From Saccharina japonica (taxonomy: Eukaryota; Sar; Phaeophyceae; Laminariales; Laminariaceae): 64,000 nt of DNA. The translations under genes and the position numbers were made by a program. Location: NCBI GenBank assembly GCA_008828725.1, contig MEHQ01001058.1:504071-568070 (forward strand). Reading direction: 5' to 3'. This document shows positions 1 to 10,400 of this stretch, piece after piece (within the stretch, counting starts at the first letter, position 1; the number at the start of each line of letters is the position of its first letter). The notes under the pieces are model-generated. The model was not told where the DNA came from and made no database searches. It was given only the letters and a program-made list of their open reading frames with translations.

Positions 1-243
1 GGAGGGGGGGTTAACCAATCCCACCCCCCACTCCTTCCTCTGCGCATCGGTGATCGAGCCCCACTACCTCTTCGTTGCCGAATCCAGCCGACTCGGCTTT
101 TTTTTACGGGGCTCAGACAAAAAAAGTATAACACAAGCAAGGGTTAAAATTAAGCAGGAGGGCCGACGGAAACTAGAACCCACTCCCGCCATGCACTGCT
201 GCTGTCGCGTCCCTTCGCAATACTGCTGTATAGCAGCCGTGGT

Positions 244-399
244 GGCAAGCAGGCAAGCAGGCAAGCAGGCAAGCAGGCAAGCAGGCAAGCAGGCAAGCAG
301 GCAAGCAGGCAAGCAGGCAAGCAGGCAAGCAGGCAAGCAGGCAAGCAGGCAAGCAGGCAAGCAGGCAAGCAGGCAAGCAGGCAAGCAGGCAAGCAGGCA
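244..399. repeat. (AGGCAAGC)n microsatellite
   Basis: About 19 near-perfect head-to-tail copies of an 8-bp unit. Since 8 is not a multiple of 3 and no frame of the unit has a stop, several frames on both strands stay open, producing artificial peptides such as repeated KQASRQAG. Confidence 0.95.
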
Positions 400-719
400 G
401 ACAGGCCGGTTCTTTTTCCAAAAGACAAGTAAAAACATATAAAACCCCCTCTCCCCCCCGCAGCGGGACCTCTAGACTGTATAGACTACAGCAGTACTTA
501 CCGTACGAGTATGTATTGAAAAAAAAGAAAAACAAAACAAAACAACAGCATGCGAGCACACAGCAACAGACACATGCAAAAAAAAGGGCTACAAAAAATA
601 TCAATAAACGCGTACCGTAGGTGCTACTGCTACTGTGTGACTGGCGCGTCTGGTCGGCCCGCCCGCCCTGCCCCATCCCATCCCATACCCCAAAGGCCAA
701 TATTCCACACATCAGACAA

Positions 720-945
720 ATCATGATGTAGATGATCTATCAAGATGATCTATCACGATGATTCATCAAGACGATCTATCAAGGTCGTCTATCTAGATCA
801 TCTATCTAGATAATCTATCAAGATAATCTATCAAGATAATCTATCAAGATAATCTATCAAGATAATCTACCAAGATAATCTATCAAGATGATCTATCAAG
901 ATGATCTATCAAGATGATCTATCAAGATGATCTATCTAGATCTAC
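720..945. repeat. 14-bp minisatellite, unit near GATAATCTATCAA
   Basis: Roughly 16 tandem copies of AAGATRATCTATC-type units, including many GATC sites. Related units recur at 1778-1930 in a slightly different form. Confidence 0.9.
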
Positions 946-1452
946 TGTAATAGATCCTATGTTTACCGTCACGAGATGTTCCGCAAGATCCGTATCACGC
1001 AGATCCCGCACGGCAAACGAAAGTTCGGAAGAGCTGTGTCGAACAGATCCACCAGCCGGAAAAAAATAGAACATGATCTAAATCGTGTGCAGTTCGTATC
1101 AATCAGGGGTCTATCTACCCCGACATATCTAAAACACGAAATATCAAGATCGCGTCAAGGAGATCTGATCTGTCCGATTTGAGCAAGATCCGACTAAAAA
1201 TGTAGCGGACGTTGTTCGAGCAAAAAAACGAATTCGCCGGGACACCTTCCCGCGCACAGCAGCGCGCACCACCACCCAATGCTACCGGGCAGTTTGCTTG
1301 CCTCGCCCGAACGTCCTCAAATCGAAGGACTGATAATTTTCCTCATCCAGCAAGCGATATAACGCCTGCCAGGTATATATGATGAAGGCACGCTAAACCG
1401 TAAACGCCGCGCAACAGGGAAAAGGGGATACCAGAACAGACGGACGTGGATG

Positions 1453-4400
1453 CTATGGTCTCTCAATCTCGGATTTTAGGGCCTTGCGTTGGGCCATCTT
1501 GGCCTCCACGAAGTCGTCCACTACCACGGGCCAGGCATCTGGCACACACACAGCCGAGGGGGGGGGGGCCGGGGAATGAGGGGGGGAGTGGCCAGACGGC
1601 GAAATGCGGCAGGGGGGGGGGCGGGGAGCGGCGCTCGAGGGAGTCAGGGTGGAGGCCTCGGTGCCGCTACTCGTAACTGCAGGCAGGCAGGCAGGCAGGC
1701 GCCTCTTGCGGACGGAAAAGCTATCAATAGCGTGCGCACAGCAGCTACCTCGGGTGCACGACGCGCTCGGAATATCTCTCTGTAGATTATCTATCTGTAG
1801 ATTGTCTATCTGTAGATGGTCTATCTGTAGATGGTCTATCTGTAGATGATCTGTCTGTAGATGGTTTATCTAGATTATCTATCTGTAGATGATCTATCTG
1901 TAGATGATCTATCTGTAGATGATCTATCCGATGCGTGCAACAGCCTGAAACAACTCACAGGATGTTTCAACCTTTCGCTCACTTTACGCCCAAGTATCGC
2001 GAAGCATCTCGGGGCAAAACGACAAACAACCCTCCAAACCTACATGGCTGTTCACGAATTGGGCCAAACCTTGCCGGTCAGGTCGAGTCGGGTCGGGTAA
2101 GGGGGACCCGACCAGACCCGACCCGACCCGTAAGAGTTTGAAAAATTCCTGACCCGACCCGGCCCGATCTGATCGTACCCGTGAGATTTCAAAATCATGC
2201 TGACCCGTTCCGCGGGTCGGGTCATGACCTATGAAGAGCCCTGCAATTTTTCTGTGGACAGCGTCATGCGCTGGTAGGCAGCAGCGCCAGGCTGGTTTCC
2301 AACGCAATTCGGAGTCGGCACAACTATTTGCCGACGGGAACATTAACAATCTTGCTGGTATTATTTCGTTTGCCATCCAACAACGACTATTATGGAGGAC
2401 CATAGTAAATAGAACCTACGGTGTACCCAAAAACCTACCGGTACATATTTAGCTATATTTACTACGGAGGACCATAGCAAATAGAACCTACAGCAGTATA
2501 CTCGCACACAAATAAATAGTGCATATTTGTATTCCACTCCAAATATCCTACTATATAAATAGCCTTGTACTCGCAATGCTTGCACGTACGAGTAACTGTT
2601 TTCTGTCAACGCAGAATACCCTTTTTACTCGCAAATAATGGTACCCTCTCTTTTTCATCCATACCTTTTTACTCGCAATACGGGCACGTACATATCTCAT
2701 TTTTACGCACATAATCTTGTACTCCCAATACTGATACCTCTTTTATGACGCACACCCGTTCACTCGCAATACCTGTATTTATACCGCAATAATTGTATTC
2801 ATACCAGGTACGAACATATAATACTTTTTTTTACCAGGTATATGTACTTTTTAACGAATAAAGTACCTTTTTACTCGCAACGGGGGAGGGGATGGTGGCT
2901 GGGACGCCCCTCACTCCCTCTACGTATATACTACGATACCACTCTGTCCGGAAATGCAGGGCCCATTTTGGTAGCCATACGAGCTGGTTCAGGCATAGCA
3001 AATTTCGTCAGTCACGAGTCACGAATGCCGCATGCAATAGCAACTCCAATGTCACATATTTGGCATCATACTGACCGCCATGAACAGTGGAAGAGGGTGA
3101 CATCACCAGTTTTTTGTTCAAGGACCTAGAACTGGCGCTACCGCCGAAAATGTGGCCCGACCAATCACAGGCTTTCAAAGTGGTCAACAATAGTCAGGCG
3201 TTTCCGTAGGAAAACATTTTCCCCCCCCATTTTTTTGTCTGAACGAACCGCTTCCAGGTGGTCCAAGGCATGTTTGTACAAAGCTTAACGCAAATATTCG
3301 AAGATCTGACTGCGTATGATCATATGAAGTCATATTTAACGCCCAAATTCAATTATACGCTGAAACTAAGTAATACGAGGAAACGCCTATTTTTGCACTT
3401 TTACCGCACAAAAGTCCAAATGTCCACGCCGTTTTTTGGAGATAGGTCCTGAAATTTGGTATACGTGTTTTATGCGCTCTACCCGAGTCTTTTACGAATG
3501 TTGTTGGGTTTTTTTTTCGCCGGAAATTTTGGATCTCTCAAGACCCAAACTTCCCAAAACTTCCCAAAAAATTACAAAACAAACAAAAACAATGTCTGAC
3601 GGAAAAAACAAAACAAAACATCCGTTAAAGTCTCGGGTAGGGCGCATAAAACACGTGTGCCAAATTTCAGGGTCTATCTCCAAAAAACGGCGTGGACATT
3701 GGCCACTGACTGAGTTTTCCGCGGTATACTTGAACCAGCCTGTATCAATACCCAAAAGGACCTTATATTTAGGGACAGAGTAATCCTTCGCACCCGAGAC
3801 GCGAAAAAAAAAAGCGAAGCACTTCAACCACAGGCAGTAACGGAAGAAAAAACAGAACCGAGAGATCATGTACCTGGTACAGCAGTGTTGGATATATCGT
3901 GTCGAAAGTTCGACATATCGAAATATCCAAGTTTGTATATATGGTATTGAACGTACTGTATGGTATCCTCCATTCCCTGGTACCTACCCCCTTGTTTTTT
4001 ATGCTCACAACTGGACGAAAGCTTCGATCTGAACCAGGTCATCAACTATCGAAAATTGTTTTTACGTACGGAGTTAGTTTTTTTTTCGTTATCACTATTA
4101 TCGTATACAGTGCAGGACACCTACTGTAATAAGAAACAGGTTAATAAGAAAGTTAGGCTGAGATTTAGAGGGAAAATAATAAATTCGAGTGCCGTTATCT
4201 TGAAATCTGTGTAGAAAGCACCGTCTCTAAAATAAGAAATCCATCCTGGACCAGATTTCCTGTTTCTTTATTAGGTGTCCTGTACTGCAATATCTAAAAT
4301 TCGATTCTCGTTCGATATCATACCCAGCACTAAAAATAAAAAAGACCAAGGCATTTTAACCCCTCAAGAACTGTTCCCCTCAAATTTGGGGACAAATTCC

Positions 4401-7400
4401 TTGGAATTAGTGTGGGGGCATTTTTTTTCAGTTCTGAATGGGTTAACTTACCACCAACTTCGAAGTTGGACAAGTCCGCGTCCACAAGACAAAAGAACGC
4501 GAGCGTCTGAGCCCACATGTCCTTCGTCACCACGGGCACCTTAGCCCCCCTCAAGAAATCGCTGAACTCCTTGACCAAAGGGAACTCAGACCCGACCAGG
4601 ACCAGCTCCCAGAGGGAAAGGCACACGTCCAGCTCGATCGATTTCTTCGCTCGCTCCCTGTCGGTCGCAGCAGGGCACCAGCAGGGGGTGGGTCGGGTTG
4701 GGTCGGGTTGGGTTGGGCCCACGAGGCGAAACGGGGGGGGGGGGGGAGGTGTACTCATATCGTGCACGGCCGTAGTCGTATGACCATAGACCCTCGCATC
4801 CCTACAATGCCGGGACGGAGCACGTTGGGTTTTCACCAACCAGGGGGGGGGGGTATGGTAGGCGTTATTTCGGGGCGGCGGTGGTTGTGGGTTTGGTGGT
4901 GGTGGCGGCGGTGATGGTGGTGGTGGTTGGCGTTTGTGGTGGTGGGTGTTGGTGGTGGGTGTTAGCGTTAAGGGTGTTGTGTTGGTGTTGGTTGGCGGTA
5001 GTCTTGGCGTTTGCGTTGTTTTGTTAGTGTTGGTGGTTGGCGGTAGTCTTGGCGTTTGTGGTGTTTTGTTAGTGATGTGTTGGTGTTGGTGGTTGGCGGT
5101 AGTGTTGGCGTTGGTGTTGTTTTGATAGTGTTGTGTTGGCGTTGTAGGTGTTATATTGGCGTTGGTGGTGCTGTGTAGGCGTTATGTCGGCGGTATCGGT
5201 GTTGGTTGTGGTGTTGCTGGTGCTCACGGCGATCGGGGCCACCGGATACAGTTCCCCTTCGCGCTCGATGCCGCAGTCTCGTTCAGAACTACCGTTACAA
5301 GCTCTCTCTTGACCGTACCCTTTCTCAAAGTCACTCTCTCGTTCCCCGACGGCGAAATATACACGACACATGTGATTCTTTTTTCTCCTCCAAAACGGAA
5401 CCTCAAACCAACGACGATAAATCATCGAGTTGTTGATGTTTTTGTCGAAGGGAAAAAGCCCCGACCGTTGTCACCGGTGTTCATTGAACAATGAGGCATG
5501 CCTCTCAGAACCTCAACCAAAGCACTTCAGTCGCGGCGGCAACAGCGACTGTTTCATTCTACATACGCGGCGCAATCAAAACAACGAACCGGAACGTCCG
5601 ATTGCACGCTCCCCGTTGAATACGTCAGCCGTCAGCCTACCGTGTATATACCACGCAAGAGAACACAGCCCCTAGGATGGGTTTCCAGCATGTAAACAGA
5701 GCGTAACCTCAAAAATATAGTACAGCCCCTACAACACCAGAGGAAAATCCCAAAATACAAGTGCAACTCCAGCCCTGCGCTTACTTGGCGTACTCGAAGC
5801 AGAACATGTAGAACTGCTGGAAAGCGGGCGAGCGTTTATCGGCCACCTCCTCCCGTAGGCTGTCTAGCTGCGAGCAAAGAGCGAGCACGAAAAAACAACA
5901 GACGTGAGAACACGAAGGGGGTACACATCCGACCCAAGAGTCAATAAAAAGAAGCGCTGCTATGTGGAGGGGCGAGGGAAGGCGGGGCAAGGAAATCCTC
6001 GGACACATCATGATCTATCTGTCGACAGTAGATCATCGAGTTCCTTTCCTGCCATTGCAAGAGGTTGTGGAGGATCTGCACAACACAGATCCCACCTAGA
6101 AAACGTGTGCTAGATTGTGCAGAGTATAAGGCTCCCCATCCAGCAACATGGTGAGCTAGATCATATGGACAAGATCGGGAATTGATCTGCCTTGAAAGGT
6201 CTACTGCTTATATATAGATCATGAAGTGGGAATCGTGCAGGTTACACGGCCCCCACCCGGAAACATGGGCTAGATCATACAGATCTGGAATATATCTGCC
6301 CCGAAATACCTAGATCACGAGGTGAGGGATCGATGATCTGTTGGTGATCTGTTGATGATCTGTTGGTGATCTGTTGATGATCTGTGGATGATATGTTGAT
6401 GATCTGTTGGTGATCTGTTGATGATCTGTTGATGATCTGTTGATGATCCGTCCGGGGTGTGCAAGCTTAAGCTTGGTTCGCCGAACGGAACGACGGGTGA
6501 GGCAAGCTTGGTTTGCCGAACCACCGCGCAGTAAGACCGCACGCGTGTGCCGCTTCTCCCCTCTAGACACAAAAAAACACGGTACAGCAGTACGTACCTG
6601 GCGCTCACTCTCTCCGTGATTGACACGCAACACACTCTTTCGAGAGGACCATTTCGTGACATGGTTAGTGTTGGCCGAAAAAAAAACGAGGCGAATTAAA
6701 ACGCGGGCGAACCGCCGGCGAACCAACACCGCCAAAAAATAAAATGGAGCGTCGTCCCCTTTCCCCTCACCTTTTGCCGCAACTGCCGTGTTGTCGAAAC
6801 CCCTAGCGCGGTCATCCCCCGCCGCCACTCCTCTCGCGAGTACACGCACATCTCCGCCGCCTCCATTTTCCAGGATATGAGGAGCACCACCAGGTCCTGC
6901 GACGCGCACGCGCGAATCACGTAAGAGTCAGCAGAGCAATTCAAAAGAAGGGCTCCCCTCCCAGCGAGCAATCGGGTATATACAATCACTCCAATATTGT
7001 GTTTTAGTAGGGTATGATGTTATGTATACCCGGGTATCTACCCGAGTATGACCCGAACAACTAGGTATGGTACCGAGGTTCCCCAGAGTATAAACACACC
7101 CTTGAAGTATGTACCCGGGTACCTACCCGAGTATGACCAAATCAACCAGGTTTGGTACTCGGGTACCCCAGAGTATATACACAACCTTGAATTATATATC
7201 CGGGTACTTAAAATTACCCGAGTATCACCCAAACAACCAGGTTGGGTACTCGGGTACCTCAAGAGTATTACGTTAAACACCAACCAGTCCAGTAGCACAT
7301 GTCTGTTTTTAGGCTTCCGGGCCACTCCACGTCTTCGGGCTAATGCATCATGTTATGATAACCTCGAGTCCAGGCGCTAGTCGTATATAGTGCGTCGGCG

Positions 7401-10400
7401 TGCGCGCGTGCACCTAAATTAGCACGCATCGACCAAGTCTGGTGGTGGTGATGGTGGTGGTTACGTTATCCCACCTGAGTGTCGACGCCAAGCTCGGTGT
7501 AGAAGGCTTCGATGCCGTCGTCCAGCATGGAGTCTTGTTCGGAGTCGTCAGAGTAGAGATCAAACCTGATCGATGCCGACGCCATACGGGTACGAGGGTG
7601 AACGAGTGGATAACGCGAGCAAGCGAGCAAGCGAGCAAGTGGGAAGGCGAGTGGTCAAGCGAGCGAGCAAAGCAAGCGAACACATCACGAGTATACGACG
7701 TCGTAGTTATCTCCCCAGTCCGCCCCCACTTCGTCGCCTCGGGGGCTTCTCTCCCTGCAATGGAACCAAAACACGCCGCCCTATAAAACACGGGAACTCC
7801 CTTCGGCTGCAAGCAAGCAAATATCCTTGTCCGACGATGTTCGTCAGCGATAGCATAGCAGTAGCGATAGCAGTAGCGATAGCAAAAGCGACATCAATAT
7901 CGACGGCAACCGCGAAGAAATAGCCGATAGCAATACGGACAGCAATACTGATAGTAATATTGATCGCAACACTGATAGCAATAGCGATAGCAATAGCGGC
8001 AGCAGTAGCGACACATCGATACCGATATTGAACATGGACACCGATAGCGACAACCACGTGTCACCGGTCACCGGTAAGTAAGTACGTATGTACGTACTCG
8101 CAGTGCTACTATTTTCGCTGCTTGTCGTTTGATCCTCTGTACATAGCGCTTACCAAACGTCCAGGGTCCGCACGTCGATGACGGGGGCTCTCGGCACGGC
8201 CGCGGCAACAAGCTCGTCAACTTCCACATCTCCCGAGAAGAAAGCATCTGCCGCCTCCTGGGGGGGGGGGGAGAGAGGGAAGGGATGGAGGGAGGGAGGC
8301 AGGGAAGGGGTGGGGCGTACTCGTTTGTTGCTTGCCTTAGTCGTGTAACCATTGACCTTCCCTTTCGAGACGGAGCACCGTTCCTACTCCTAATAGAGAA
8401 AGAGACACCTCCAACATTGGGGCACTCGTTACGTTTCCCCCATATATTACGTACATACTTTTTTTTTTCTAATCGTATCCCCTTCCTGTTTCGCCGCCTG
8501 TGGCCACCACCCATCTCCGAGGATAGTAGCGATCGTTTTCTCGCTGCTATCTAGTGTATCAAGCAGCAAACTTCTCCATGTCACATTCGTCTATTTTCCT
8601 CATCTCCTGTAACACGTCCCGTTCCTCCTTGTACATTTCACATTCTCCCGCTATGGGAGTTCTACTCTCTACGTACGAATATTGCTTCCCCACAAGGGCA
8701 ACATCTGTGCATCTACTTCCTCCAGGGATGTACTGATGCCATGCATGGCCGCAGTCGTATGGCCATAGACGGGAGGGGGGGGGGGGGGGGGGTTACTCAT
8801 GTTGTGCACGGCCGTAGTCATATGACCATAGACCCTCGCATCCCTACAATGCCGGGACGGAGCGTTGGGTTTTCACCGACCAGGCAGACATTGCTTAGCA
8901 CCAAGCGCGAACGCCGTGAGGTAGTTGGGCGAGTCGCATGAGAGGGTGAGCTGCATCCTGAACTAAGACCGCACTCTGAGGCGGACTTGCAGTATGGACG
9001 ACAGCCTCACACTGAGTTACTTTAGATTTCTGGTGTGGCACTTCCGAGAGCAGCAATGGGTTTTACTATGTAACTCCTCGCGGGGCCTACCATATTACAC
9101 ACTACGTGATACGAGCATTCCCCTTGTGCGGAAGCAAAGGTTCTCCACCCCGCACAAATGATCTACTCGACCGCCAGCTTTGGTAGACCGCCAAAAAAAA
9201 ATAACAAAAAACGGCACCCTGGTTGTCTAGCCACGCAGCGAGTGGCGTGTTTTACAGCGTCGTTGCCAACCGACGCCAACCAAGGGGGGCGTACTCATTT
9301 GTTGCTTACCCTAGTCATTTGACCATTGACCACGCATCCCTTTCGAGACGGAGCATGGGGGGGGGGGTGTACTTCGTTTTCATGCATGGCCGTAGTCGTA
9401 TGATATGGCCATAGAGGGGAGGGGGGGGGGAGACTTCATTTTCATGCATGGCCGTAGTCGTACGATATGACCATAGACCCTCGCATCCCTACAATACCGG
9501 GACGGGGCGGACAGGTGCGCCGGAGATATAATGGGCGAGAAGCGCCCATCGCTATGATAAGCGTCACGAAGTTCGTGACCCAGGGTCAAACCACTCAGCA
9601 TATACTCAGCATATGTACCAGATAAAGTATGCACACTTTTATCTGGTACGGTATTTTTGCGTTCGAAAATACGGGAAAGGCGTGGGTACGTACTGCTGAA
9701 AACGCTTCAGTGTTATGGCGCGTCGTTCGTACATTTTTTTCTTTTCCCCATCCCATTTATTATCTTCGCACTTCCGGCTTCCTCCCTCCCTAGTCGTAAC
9801 TCGGATCCGGGGTCACAAAGTAGGCTCCTCTCCCTCCTCCCCCACTACGGTTATTGCCTTGAAAAAAAACTTGAGAGATTTGATTTTAATTTTTATCGCG
9901 CAGAGGGTTCAGCCTTCCCAACGGTCGTCGATTTTCATCGAATTTTGCTAACTCACGCTCTCGCGCTTTCCGCTATTCAAGTTATTTTTTGCATGAAAAA
10001 ATCCCTACGAGCATGCACTCGGCGGGGCTCGAACTCGCGATCTCGACGCTAACAGGCTTCGTGGTTACCTGCTAGCCCACCGGGGCGACCGGCTGCACTG
10101 TTTGGTATTAATTGAAACGTAGAAACACATAAAACACTGCTGAATCGTGAGTTGGTCAGTCTGTAGGTAGTTGTGTAGTTGTACTCTGCTTTTGCTGTTG
10201 GACTTTTGTACAGCAAGGCGGGGAAAGGTACAGCATCATATTGTCAGATTGTAGCATAAAGACAGGTGAGCTGTGTACGGCATGCACATCACTCGTTCGT
10301 GTGTGCGAGCCTGGTGTTCTGTGTTACGTTGCTTAGAGCTCTATCAAGACCCTTTTATACTCTTACACATTAAATACATGAAGCCAAGTCTTTCCCTGTA

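Larger units (their letters stand above)
1..1452. other. Repeat-rich stretch downstream of the DCN1-like gene
   Basis: No gene is recognised. It holds an 8-bp microsatellite (about 244-399), a 14-bp GATC-rich minisatellite (about 720-945) and AT/GC-mixed spacer. Open frames across 50-724 come from the 8-bp repeat. Confidence 0.6.

Noticed and set aside
50-724. Overlapping open frames on both strands rich in KQASRQAG or LPACLLAC
   Set aside because: They are translations of the 8-bp microsatellite and end soon after it; no start context or family match.
720-945. CRISPR-like array
   Set aside because: Units are contiguous, with no unique spacers, and the genome is eukaryotic.
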